DNA from: Gammaproteobacteria bacterium
GTDB taxonomy: Bacteria > Pseudomonadota > Gammaproteobacteria > QOAV01
DNA: 6,777 bases
Reading direction: 5' to 3'
Assembly (NCBI GenBank): GCA_027067235.1
Contig: JALXFQ010000142.1
Location: 1 to 6,777, forward strand
Below the pieces are notes generated by a model. That model was not told where the DNA came from and made no database searches. It saw only the letters and a program-made list of their open reading frames with translations. A program made the translations under genes and the position numbers. Below, in pieces: positions 1 to 6,287 of the stretch; positions within the stretch are counted from its first letter, which is position 1; each line of letters opens with the position of its first letter.

Positions 1-20
1 CGGGTTCTGACAAAAACTGA
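1..20 (+). CDS. 3' end of upstream gene, possibly rbfA
   Basis: A frame open from the left edge reads Gly-Ser-Asp-Lys-Asn and stops at TGA 18-20, which overlaps the truB ATG in the arrangement TGATG. Such overlaps are typical of translationally coupled operon genes. In gammaproteobacteria the gene before truB is usually rbfA (ribosome-binding factor A), so that identity is inferred from conserved gene order only; five codons cannot show homology. A second frame stops at TGA 8-10 and could equally be the end of the upstream gene. Confidence 0.35.
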
Positions 21-916
21 TGGCCAGACGCAAGGGCGAAGACATTCATGGCATTCTGCTGCTGGACAAACCCCGTGGTCTGACTTCCAACCGGGCATTG
101 CAGACTGCCCGGCGGCTGTTCAGGGCCAGAAAGGCCGGTCATACCGGCGCTCTGGACCCTGTCGCCACCGGACTGCTGCCCCTGTGTTTTGGCGAGGCGA
201 CCAAGGTTTCCCGGTATTTGCTGGAATCACCAAAGCGCTACCTCGCCGGCATACGTTTCGGGATCAGCACCACCACCTGCGACAGCGAAGGCGAAATCAT
301 CGAGCGCAAGGCATGTCGCGTAACCGTTGCGCAGCTGCAGCAGGGCCTGAAAAAATTTCACGGCGACATACTGCAAACGCCGCCCATGTACAGCGCTCTA
401 AAGTACCAGGGTCAGCCCTTGTACAAACTGGCAAGACAGGGTATTGAGGTGGAGCGACCGGCGCGACCGGTGACGGTATACGCCGCCGGGGTGGTCGCGC
501 TGGCGGATAATCTGTTGCAGCTGGAGCTGACGGTTTCCAGCGGCTTTTATGTACGCTCCCTGGCCCACGACCTGGGAAAAATGCTCGGTTGCGGGGCGCA
601 TATGGAATCACTGCGCCGGACGGCTGTCGCCGGCTTCGATATCGACCACGCGGTAACGCTGGAGCAGCTCCAGAACCTGAGCCCGGGCGAGCGACTGCAA
701 CAGCTGGTGCCAGTGGACCGGGGCGTCGATTTTCTGCCGCCGGTGGTACTGAACGTGGACGCGGCCTATTACCTGAGACAGGGGCAGCCGGTATCGGTGG
801 CGAATGCGCCCGCACAGGGCCTGGTGAGGCTATATGACAGGGACCGGCGCTTTCTCGGCATAGGCCGCGTCCTGGATGATGGCCGGGTGGCGCCGAAGCG
901 CTTGCTGGCAGCATGA
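20..916 (+). CDS. truB: tRNA pseudouridine(55) synthase TruB
   Basis: TruB isomerises uridine 55 in the T-loop of most tRNAs to pseudouridine in the cytoplasm, using a catalytic aspartate. The 298-residue product has the normal family length. The N-terminal HGILLLDKPRGLTSN and the catalytic motif HTGALDPVATG are present, with the nucleophile at Asp46 (E. coli Asp48). Tyr74, Tyr177 and Arg179 match the active-site Tyr76, Tyr179 and Arg181 of E. coli. The C-terminal 55 or so residues (LNVDAAYYLRQGQPV onwards) form the small PUA-like domain. The ATG at 20 overlaps the upstream stop and gives the expected N-terminus. No strong Shine-Dalgarno is seen in the few bases available, which fits translational coupling. 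It is probably the last gene of a nusA-infB-rbfA-truB operon, followed by a hairpin with a T tract at 941-969. Confidence 0.97.
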   Translation: MARRKGEDIHGILLLDKPRGLTSNRALQTARRLFRARKAGHTGALDPVATGLLPLCFGEATKVSRYLLESPKRYLAGIRFGISTTTCDSEGEIIERKACRVTVAQLQQGLKKFHGDILQTPPMYSALKYQGQPLYKLARQGIEVERPARPVTVYAAGVVALADNLLQLELTVSSGFYVRSLAHDLGKMLGCGAHMESLRRTAVAGFDIDHAVTLEQLQNLSPGERLQQLVPVDRGVDFLPPVVLNVDAAYYLRQGQPVSVANAPAQGLVRLYDRDRRFLGIGRVLDDGRVAPKRLLAA

Positions 917-925
917 ACTAAACAG

Positions 926-954
926 TTGTTCAGAGGCCATGGCGCGGGTAGAAT
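926..954 (+). promoter_or_regulatory. sigma-70 promoter for rpsO
   Basis: A -35 box TTGTTC (926-931) is separated by 17 bases from a -10 box TAGAAT (949-954), close to consensus. The start would fall near 961-962, giving a leader of about 36 bases before rpsO. The discriminator between the -10 box and the start (ACGCGCC) is GC-rich, which is characteristic of promoters repressed by ppGpp/DksA in the stringent response. E. coli also has an rpsO promoter in this interval. The promoter is predicted from sequence only. Confidence 0.7.
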
Positions 955-969
955 ACGCGCCTATTTTTT
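941..969 (+). terminator. Rho-independent terminator after truB, overlapping the rpsO promoter
   Basis: GGCGCG (941-946) pairs with CGCGCC (956-961) to form a six-base-pair all-GC stem with a nine-base loop, followed directly by TATTTTTTTA. This has the form of an intrinsic terminator for the truB operon. The -10 box TAGAAT of the predicted rpsO promoter lies inside the loop, so the same bases appear to end one transcript and start the next. The stem is short, so termination may be partial. Confidence 0.6.
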
Positions 970-988
970 TATATGAAGCACAACGATT

Positions 989-993
989 GAGGA
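989..993 (+). promoter_or_regulatory. Ribosome binding site of rpsO
   Basis: GAGGA lies five bases upstream of the rpsO ATG after an A/T-rich, apparently unstructured leader. A five-codon frame (ATG 973 to TGA 988-990) ends inside this site, but it has no Shine-Dalgarno of its own. Confidence 0.75.
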
Positions 994-997
994 CAAA

Positions 998-1267
998 ATG
1001 GCTTTAAGCGCAGAGAACAAACTTCAGGTGGTCAAGGAGTACCAGCTGGCGGAAGGCGATACCGGCTCTCCGGAAGTGCAGATCGCATTGCTGACCGCAC
1101 GCATCAAGGATCTGACGCCTCATTTCAAGGAACACATCCATGATTTCCATTCCCGCCAGGGTCTGCTGAAAATGGTCAACCAGCGCCGCAAATTGCTGGA
1201 CTACCTGAAAAGCAAAAACATTGAGCGCTACCGGGAACTGATTTCCCGTCTTGGTCTGCGCAAGTAA
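998..1267 (+). CDS. rpsO: 30S ribosomal protein S15
   Basis: S15 is a primary 16S rRNA-binding protein that organises the platform of the small subunit and contributes to the inter-subunit bridge. The 89-residue product has exactly the family's usual length. It carries the conserved DTGSPEVQIALLTARI segment (residues 21-36) and the rRNA-binding HFKEHIHDFHSRQGLL segment (42-57), with His42, Asp49 and Ser52 as in the E. coli protein. The helix with QRRKLLDYL follows, and the C-terminus ends RLGLRK. The ATG at 998 has a good GAGGA site. In E. coli S15 represses its own translation through a leader pseudoknot; the predicted leader here is only about 36 bases and no comparable fold is evident. It is followed by pnp after 43 bases, and the two are probably co-transcribed. 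Confidence 0.98.
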   Translation: MALSAENKLQVVKEYQLAEGDTGSPEVQIALLTARIKDLTPHFKEHIHDFHSRQGLLKMVNQRRKLLDYLKSKNIERYRELISRLGLRK

Positions 1268-1298
1268 CATATCCAAAACAGCTGGCACAAAGGCTGGC

Positions 1299-1302
1299 GG
1301 AG
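1299..1302 (+). promoter_or_regulatory. Ribosome binding site deciding the TTG start of pnp
   Basis: GGAG stands eight bases upstream of TTG 1311. This spacing supports TTG as the pnp initiator rather than the in-frame ATG at 1251, which lies inside rpsO and has no such site. Confidence 0.75.
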
Positions 1303-1310
1303 AAAGAATT

Positions 1311-3404
1311 TTGAAAGCAATCAGCAAGTCATTCCAGTATGGCGAGCATACAGTAACACTGGAAACGGGTGAGATAGCGCGACAGGCCGACGGCGCGGTT
1401 CTGATCAGCATGGGCGATACACAGGCACTGGTCACCGCCGTGGTCGCCAGGGAAAGCCGCGGCGGAGACTTTTTCCCGCTGACGGTGGACTATCAGGAAA
1501 AAACCTACGCTGCCGGGCGCATTCCGGGCGGCTTCTTCCGTCGCGAGGGCCGGCCTTCCGAAAAGGAAATACTGACCGCCCGGCTGACCGACCGCCCGAT
1601 TCGTCCACTGTTTCCCGATGGCTTTACCAACGAGACCCAGATCATTTCCACTGTCCTGTCGGCGGACAAGGATACCGATCCGGACATCATCACCCTGCTG
1701 GGCGCATCTGCGGCCCTGGTTCTGTCCGGTGCGCCTTTCAGCGGGCCCATCGGCGCCGCCCGAGTGGGCTATATCGACGGTGACTATGTGCTCAATCCCG
1801 GCTATGCCGCGCTCAGGGACTCGGATCTTGACCTGGTGGTCGCCGGCACCGAAGACGCTGTGCTGATGGTGGAATCCGAGGCCAATCTGTTACCGGAAGA
1901 GGTCATGCTGGGCGCGGTCATGTTCGGCCACGAGCAATCCCAGACAGCAATTCAGGCCATCCGCGATCTGGCGCAGGAAGCCGGGGTCAGGGAGTTTCAC
2001 TGGGAAGCACCGGAAAAAGACACGGGTCTGATTGAAGCCGTGCGCAAGGCTGCGGGCGATGACATCGCCGAAGCCTACTCCATTGGCGAAAAAATGGAGC
2101 GTCAGAACCGCATGGCCGAAATTCGTTCCAGAATCATGAGCGAAGTCACCGACGGCGAAGCCGAAGCGGAAAAAATTATCGAAATCCAGGGCATCATCAA
2201 GAAACTGGAAAAAGAAGTGGTGCGCGGTCGCATCATCAGTGGTGAACCGCGCATTGACGGCCGCGACACCCGCACCGTGCGCCCCATTACCATCCGCACC
2301 GGCGCGCTGGCCCGCACCCACGGCTCCGCCCTGTTTACCCGCGGAGAAACCCAGGCGATCGTGGCCACTACGCTCGGAACCCAGCGCGACGCCCAGATTA
2401 TCGACGCGCTGGAAGGTGAAAAACGTGACAATTTCATGCTGCATTACAATTTTCCACCATTTTCAGTGGGCGAAACCGGACGGGTGGGTTCGCCCAAGCG
2501 CCGCGAAATCGGCCACGGCCGCCTGGCGCGCCGCTCCATCGCCGCCGTTTTGCCGGATATGGACGAGTTTCCCTACGTTATCCGCGTGGTGTCGGAAATT
2601 ACCGAAAGTAATGGTTCCAGCTCCATGGCCACGGTTTGCGGCACCAGTCTGTCCCTGATGGATGCCGGCGTAGCCGTGAAGGCGCCGGTGGCCGGCGTAG
2701 CCATGGGCCTGATCAAGGAAGGCGACAAGTTTGCCGTGCTTACCGATATACTCGGTGACGAAGATCATCTTGGCGACATGGATTTCAAGGTGGCCGGCAC
2801 CGAAGACGGCGTCACCGCCCTGCAGATGGACATCAAGATCGAAGGCATCACGCGCGAGATCATGGAAGCGGCCCTGGCGCAGGCCAAAGAAGGACGCAAC
2901 TTCATTCTCGGCGAAATGAACAAGGTGATTTCCGAGCCGCGTGAGGATATGTCGGAGCATGCGCCGCGCATCATTTCATTCAAGATCAATCCGGAGAAGA
3001 TCCGTGACGTTATCGGCAAGGGCGGCGCCACCATCCGCGCCATCTGTGAAGAAACCGGCGCCACCATTGATCTGGAAGACGATGGCACCGTGCGCGTGGC
3101 GTCTGCCGACAGCGCTGCCGCCAATGCCGCCCGCGAACGCGTGGAGCAGATCACGGCTGACGTGGAAGTCGGCGCCATTTATGAAGGCACCGTATCCAAG
3201 ATCATGGATTTTGGCGCCTTCGTTACCATCCTGCCGGGACGTGATGGCCTGGTTCACATTTCCCAGATATCCAACGAGCGCGTCGAGAAAGTTACCGATA
3301 AACTCTCGGAAGGCGAAAAGATCAAGGTCAAGGTGCTGGAGATTGACAAGCAGGGTCGTATTCGCCTGAGCATGAAGGCTATTGCAAATGAGGAAGTTGC
3401 CTGA
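1311..3404 (+). CDS. pnp: Polyribonucleotide nucleotidyltransferase (PNPase)
   Basis: PNPase degrades RNA 3' to 5' by phosphorolysis, releasing nucleoside diphosphates. It acts as a trimer and in many proteobacteria joins the RNA degradosome. From the TTG start the product is 697 residues, within the family's range. The N-terminus KSFQYGEHTVTLETG matches PNPase beginnings, and E. coli pnp also uses TTG. The domains in order are: first RNase PH-like domain with FFRR at 75-78; an all-helical linker; second RNase PH-like domain with GSPKRREIGHGRLARR and DILGDEDHLGDMDFK, where Asp485, Asp491 and Lys493 match the catalytic/metal residues Asp486, Asp492 and Lys494 of E. coli; a KH domain with GKGG at 569-572; and an S1 domain from about 620 to 690. 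There is almost no tail after S1. The spacer from rpsO is 43 bases, too short for the long RNase III-cleaved stem-loop that controls pnp in E. coli. A terminator follows at 3429. Confidence 0.98.
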   Translation: MKAISKSFQYGEHTVTLETGEIARQADGAVLISMGDTQALVTAVVARESRGGDFFPLTVDYQEKTYAAGRIPGGFFRREGRPSEKEILTARLTDRPIRPLFPDGFTNETQIISTVLSADKDTDPDIITLLGASAALVLSGAPFSGPIGAARVGYIDGDYVLNPGYAALRDSDLDLVVAGTEDAVLMVESEANLLPEEVMLGAVMFGHEQSQTAIQAIRDLAQEAGVREFHWEAPEKDTGLIEAVRKAAGDDIAEAYSIGEKMERQNRMAEIRSRIMSEVTDGEAEAEKIIEIQGIIKKLEKEVVRGRIISGEPRIDGRDTRTVRPITIRTGALARTHGSALFTRGETQAIVATTLGTQRDAQIIDALEGEKRDNFMLHYNFPPFSVGETGRVGSPKRREIGHGRLARRSIAAVLPDMDEFPYVIRVVSEITESNGSSSMATVCGTSLSLMDAGVAVKAPVAGVAMGLIKEGDKFAVLTDILGDEDHLGDMDFKVAGTEDGVTALQMDIKIEGITREIMEAALAQAKEGRNFILGEMNKVISEPREDMSEHAPRIISFKINPEKIRDVIGKGGATIRAICEETGATIDLEDDGTVRVASADSAAANAARERVEQITADVEVGAIYEGTVSKIMDFGAFVTILPGRDGLVHISQISNERVEKVTDKLSEGEKIKVKVLEIDKQGRIRLSMKAIANEEVA

Positions 3405-3428
3405 TTAATCTCAGAAAACACTTGAAAA

Positions 3429-3453
3429 GGCCCCTGGCTCGGGGGCCGTTTTT
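3429..3453 (+). terminator. Rho-independent terminator of rpsO-pnp
   Basis: GGCCCC (3429-3434) pairs with GGGGCC (3442-3447) around a seven-base loop. A G and five T follow, with more T after the next G. It begins 24 bases past the pnp stop and closes the rpsO-pnp transcription unit before the kinase gene. Confidence 0.88.
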
Positions 3454-3496
3454 GTTTGCCCGGGTGACTTGATATGTCCGGCGATAACGCTTACTT

Positions 3497-3526
3497 TTAA
3501 CATGATGCCAAGCGTTTTCGTATTCT
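3497..3526 (+). promoter_or_regulatory. Predicted promoter of the kinase gene
   Basis: A -35 box TTAACA (3497-3502, five of six consensus bases) is 18 bases from a -10 box TATTCT (3521-3526). Seven bases downstream lies A3533, directly before the kinase ATG at 3534, so the transcript would be leaderless or nearly so. A weaker alternative is TTGATA (3469-3474) with TACTTT (3492-3497) at 17 bases, which would leave a leader of about 30 bases that still contains no Shine-Dalgarno. Both are sequence predictions. Confidence 0.45.
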
Positions 3527-3533
3527 CTGTCTA

Positions 3534-5654
3534 ATGGACATTCCGGGCTACCAGGTCAGCAAAAAAATAGGCGAAGGCGGAATGTCTTCGGTCTATCTCG
3601 CTGTTCAGGAATCCCTGCAGCGCGAAGTGGCGCTGAAAATACTGAATCCGGTTTTTACTGCAGATAGCCAGTTTACCGAACGTTTTCTCAGCGAAGGCCG
3701 TATCATCGGCAAGCTGCACCACCCCCATATCGTTTCCGTACACGATATCGGCGTTACCGATCTGCACCATTATATCGCCATGGAGTACCTGGAAGGCGGT
3801 AATCTGCGTTATCGCATGGAGGCCGGTCTGGATCCGGAACGGGCGGTGGATATCGTGATGAAAATAGCCGGGGCGCTGGCGTATGCCCACCGCCAGGGAC
3901 TGGTGCATCGCGATATCAAGCCGGAAAACATCATGTTTGGCGATGGCGGACATCCGGTGCTGACTGATTTTGGCGTCGCCAAACTGTTGCGCGAAACAAC
4001 CCGCAGCACCTGCACCGGCATCACCATGGGCACACCGTACTATATCAGTCCGGAGCAGGCGCGGGGCGCGAATATCGATGGCCGTTCCGATATTTATTCA
4101 CTGGGATGCGTGTTTCACGAGTTGCTGACCGGCGCGCCGCCGTACCAGTCCAGCGACAGTCTGGCGGTGCTGTATTCCCATGTTCACGATGCACTGCCGG
4201 TGCTCCCGGCAAAAAACAGTGTGTGGCAACCTGTGCTGGATCGGATGCTGGCGAAAAACCCCGACGATCGTTTCAACAACGCCGAAGAACTGGTACAGGA
4301 ACTGCAGACCCGCAGTCACGTCGACCAGGACAGGCCCGCGCTCGACAGCCGTCGCGCCTGGCGCCGCGGTGCCGCCCGATGTGCTCGCCTGCTTGCCGTG
4401 CCAGCTTCTGCTCCGGCACTATCCCGCTGGAAAAAACCGGCCGCTTTCGCCAGCGCAGCCTTTCTCGGTTCGGCAGCGGGCGGCGCCCTGTTGCTGTCAT
4501 TCATGGGCCAAAACACGCCAGCGCCAGAAGAAAAACAGGCCAGGGTTGCTGACGATTCGAAAACCGGCTGGATCTATCCCGGCGGATTTCTGCGCGGCGC
4601 TGCGGACGGCGATCGCCTGCTCGCCAGTTCGTTTTCCGATTTGCCCGGCGCCAGTCTCTGGCAGGGCGACAAAACCGAACCGGCCAGGACTGGCGCGGCA
4701 GTGGCCGCAAAACCCGTGGAAGCGGCCGCGCAACAGGAATTCAATGCTCTGCAGCGGACCTTGCAGCAACAGATCCGGCGCAATCATCTGACTGCGCCGG
4801 ACAACGACAATGCCTGGCGAACCTATACGCTGCTGGCAAAAAAATATCCCGACAACCCCGAGGTCAGGGCGGTGCCTGAGCGTATCGCGGAACGTTATCT
4901 GCAGCTGGCCATACATGTCGAGCCCGATGATGGCGACCTGGCCAGCACTTATGTCGAGCGCGGCCTGAAAATCATGCCCGGACATGACGGCTTGCTACGC
5001 ATGAAAAGCCGTCTCAACCCCAAACAGCCCAAACAGCCCGAACAGCTGGCAAAGCAGGCCGCTGACGCTGTTTCCGATGCGCCAGAGGCGACGCCGGCAG
5101 CGACGCCGGCCAGCGTTGAAATGGACAGCTCCGGCGGCGATGACTATCTGACCGCGGAACGCTATTTCTATGGCGTCAGCATCCGCAGGAATATCGCCAA
5201 GGCAGCGCACTGGTACAAGGTTTCCGCCAGCAAGGGGTATCCCGAAGCGCAAAGCAGCCTGGGCGTGCTCTACGCCACCGGCAACGGTGTGGAAAAAGAC
5301 GTGGACAAGGCGGTTTACTGGTTCCGCAAGGCAGCCGAGCAGGGCGTTGCCGAGGCGCAGTACCACCTGGGCCTGAGTTATTTGCTGGGCAAGGGCAACC
5401 CCATTGATCTGGACGAAGGCAAGGACTGGATACGGGAAGCGGCCAAACAGAATTACCGCAAGGCGTTTATCGCCCTGGGCTGGATGTATGATAATGGCAT
5501 CGGCGTGGAGCAGAGCGTGAAAAAAGCCTTCAAATGGCATGCCAAGGCCATCAGAAAGGATATTTCCGGTGTATTGCCGTGGTCGGGGAAGAAGAAAAAG
5601 GTCAAGGCGGTGCTGGAGTGGGAGAAAATCATCAAGCCCTACGAGTCATCCTGA
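3534..5654 (+). CDS. Membrane-anchored Ser/Thr protein kinase with C-terminal Sel1 repeats
   Basis: This is a Hanks-type (PknB-like) protein kinase of 706 residues. The kinase domain spans about 6-260. Visible motifs are the glycine loop GEGGMSS at 13-19, ATP-binding Lys35, helix-C Glu54, catalytic loop HRDIKPEN (125-132, Asp127), DFG at 145-147, an activation segment rich in Thr/Ser (155-167), SPE at 172-174 and DIYSLG at 186-191. All catalytic residues are intact, and it is an RD-type kinase likely activated by autophosphorylation. After a basic stretch (RWKK, 298-301) comes one membrane segment at about 302-324, so the kinase should be cytoplasmic and the rest periplasmic. The tail has a linker, a helical region at about 400-492 that may be TPR-like, low-complexity PKQPKQPEQ (496-504) and ATPAATPA (519-526), and about four Sel1 repeats (539-570, 571-606, 607-642, 643-675). 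Sel1 repeats bind proteins or, in some periplasmic proteins, cell-wall-related partners. Ligand and substrates are unknown. The ATG at 3534 is required to include the glycine loop, yet no Shine-Dalgarno precedes it. Confidence 0.92.
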   Translation: MDIPGYQVSKKIGEGGMSSVYLAVQESLQREVALKILNPVFTADSQFTERFLSEGRIIGKLHHPHIVSVHDIGVTDLHHYIAMEYLEGGNLRYRMEAGLDPERAVDIVMKIAGALAYAHRQGLVHRDIKPENIMFGDGGHPVLTDFGVAKLLRETTRSTCTGITMGTPYYISPEQARGANIDGRSDIYSLGCVFHELLTGAPPYQSSDSLAVLYSHVHDALPVLPAKNSVWQPVLDRMLAKNPDDRFNNAEELVQELQTRSHVDQDRPALDSRRAWRRGAARCARLLAVPASAPALSRWKKPAAFASAAFLGSAAGGALLLSFMGQNTPAPEEKQARVADDSKTGWIYPGGFLRGAADGDRLLASSFSDLPGASLWQGDKTEPARTGAAVAAKPVEAAAQQEFNALQRTLQQQIRRNHLTAPDNDNAWRTYTLLAKKYPDNPEVRAVPERIAERYLQLAIHVEPDDGDLASTYVERGLKIMPGHDGLLRMKSRLNPKQPKQPEQLAKQAADAVSDAPEATPAATPASVEMDSSGGDDYLTAERYFYGVSIRRNIAKAAHWYKVSASKGYPEAQSSLGVLYATGNGVEKDVDKAVYWFRKAAEQGVAEAQYHLGLSYLLGKGNPIDLDEGKDWIREAAKQNYRKAFIALGWMYDNGIGVEQSVKKAFKWHAKAIRKDISGVLPWSGKKKKVKAVLEWEKIIKPYESS

Positions 5655-5676
5655 TCCCGCCGGCTTGTCCGGGCAT

Positions 5677-5707
5677 AAAAAAAGCGGCCATGGCCGCTTT
5701 CTTTTTT
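5677..5707. terminator. Bidirectional terminator between the kinase gene and dksA
   Basis: Positions 5681-5700 form a perfect 20-bp palindrome: arms AAAGCGGC and GCCGCTTT around a CATG loop. Seven A precede the GC stem, and TTTCTTTTTT follows it. Read on either strand the stem is followed by a T tract, so one element can end both convergent transcripts. It lies 22 bases after the kinase stop and 14 bases beyond the dksA stop. Confidence 0.92.
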
Positions 5708-5721
5708 GGGCAATCAGCGCT

Positions 5722-6150
5722 TCACCGTCCCTGTTTTTCGCGTATCTCCTGCAAGGTTTTGCAATCGATGCACAAGGTTGCGGTCGGGCGCGCTTCCAGC
5801 CGTTGTACGCCGATTTCGACACCGCAGGATTCGCAATAACCATACTCATCCTGATCGATCAGCTCCAGCGCCTCGTTGATTTTCTTGATCAACTTGCGCT
5901 CGCGGTCGCGGCTTCTCAGTTCCAGCGACATTTCCGATTCCTGGGTGGCGCGGTCATTGGGGTCCGGGTGATTCTCGGTTTCGTCCTGCATGGAATGCAC
6001 CGTGCGGGATATTTCGTCGGCCAGTTCGTCACGCCAGGCGAGCAAGATGGTGCGAAAATGCTCTTTCTGCGCCTCGTTCATATATTCTTCGCCTTTCCTG
6101 GCCTTATACGGTTTAATCCCGTGGCTCAGCATCGTTTCGTTTGCTGACAT
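5722..6150 (-). CDS. dksA: RNA polymerase-binding transcription factor DksA
   Basis: DksA inserts its coiled coil into the RNA polymerase secondary channel and, with ppGpp, represses rRNA and ribosomal-protein promoters and activates amino-acid biosynthesis promoters. From the chosen ATG the product is 142 residues; the E. coli protein has 151. The sequence is very close to the E. coli type: GEEYMNEAQ (20-28), the coiled-coil tip DPNDRA with Asp63, Asp66 and Ala68 (E. coli Asp71, Asp74, Ala76), SLELRSRDRERKLIKKI, and a four-cysteine zinc finger (Cys106, Cys109, Cys127, Cys130) inside YGYCESCGVEIG and LCIDCKTL. The full cysteine set marks it as classical DksA rather than a cysteine-poor paralogue. 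It is convergent with the kinase gene and divergent from cbbY. gluQRS, which often follows dksA in gammaproteobacteria, is absent from that position. Confidence 0.97.
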   Translation of the reverse strand: MSANETMLSHGIKPYKARKGEEYMNEAQKEHFRTILLAWRDELADEISRTVHSMQDETENHPDPNDRATQESEMSLELRSRDRERKLIKKINEALELIDQDEYGYCESCGVEIGVQRLEARPTATLCIDCKTLQEIREKQGR

Positions 6151-6157
6151 GGCTATT

Positions 6158-6163
6158 CTCCTG
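6158..6163 (-). promoter_or_regulatory. Ribosome binding site deciding the dksA start
   Basis: On the - strand CAGGAG lies seven bases upstream of the ATG at 6150-6148. This selects that ATG over the in-frame TTG at 6168, which lies upstream of the ribosome binding site itself. Confidence 0.85.
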
Positions 6164-6235
6164 ACCAACTCGACAGTAAAAACTGGATAACTAAAAATTG
6201 AATCATTTCATCCCGCATTCGCGATGAAGCGCGCT

Positions 6236-6264
6236 CTTTTACCAGAAAGCGCAAATAACCACAA
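6236..6264 (-). promoter_or_regulatory. Possible dksA promoter
   Basis: On the - strand TTGTGG (6264-6259) is followed after 17 bases by TAAAAG (6241-6236), with a TGG directly before the -10 box that fits an extended -10 element. The start would be near 6229, giving a leader of roughly 79 bases. The -35 box matches only TTG, so this is a moderate prediction. GCGCT (6231-6235) and AGCGC (6248-6252) form an imperfect inverted repeat around the -10 box. Confidence 0.4.
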
Positions 6265-6274
6265 CCTGAGACGC

Positions 6275-6278
6275 GGAG
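6275..6278 (+). promoter_or_regulatory. Ribosome binding site of cbbY
   Basis: GGAG lies nine bases upstream of the ATG at 6288 and supports this start for the HAD phosphatase gene. Confidence 0.7.
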
Positions 6279-6287
6279 TATTTGGAT

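Larger units (their letters stand above)
6151..6287. promoter_or_regulatory. Divergent intergenic region dksA/cbbY
   Basis: These 137 bases must hold the promoters of both divergent genes. Besides the dksA signals, TTCATC (6207-6212) and GATGAA (6223-6228) form a six-base inverted repeat with a ten-base spacer, possibly an operator or an RNA hairpin. I could not identify a convincing promoter for cbbY. Confidence 0.6.

Noticed and set aside
297..914. 205-residue antisense frame over truB
   Set aside because: Its composition is dominated by Pro, Arg and Ala, as expected from an antisense shadow of a GC-rich gene; truB is certain.
1251..1310. Upstream in-frame ATG extension of pnp by 20 residues
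   Set aside because: It starts inside rpsO, has no ribosome binding site, and the extra residues do not resemble PNPase N-termini; TTG 1311 has GGAG at good spacing.
1890..2960. Long antisense open frames over pnp (1890-2444 and 2463-2960, - strand)
   Set aside because: They mirror a strongly coding GC-rich gene, have no recognisable motif or ribosome binding site, and resemble no known family.
4180..4791. Possible frameshift in the kinase gene, suggested by an overlapping 203-residue frame
   Set aside because: The main frame keeps kinase motifs before this stretch, a membrane helix within it, and helical and Sel1 segments after it without interruption.
5539..6147. 202-residue + strand frame opposite dksA
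   Set aside because: It spans the kinase end, the palindromic terminator and the complement of dksA, with no domain signature; dksA on the - strand is unambiguous.
6151..6168. TTG start for dksA at 6168
   Set aside because: The CAGGAG site lies downstream of this TTG and directs initiation at ATG 6150.
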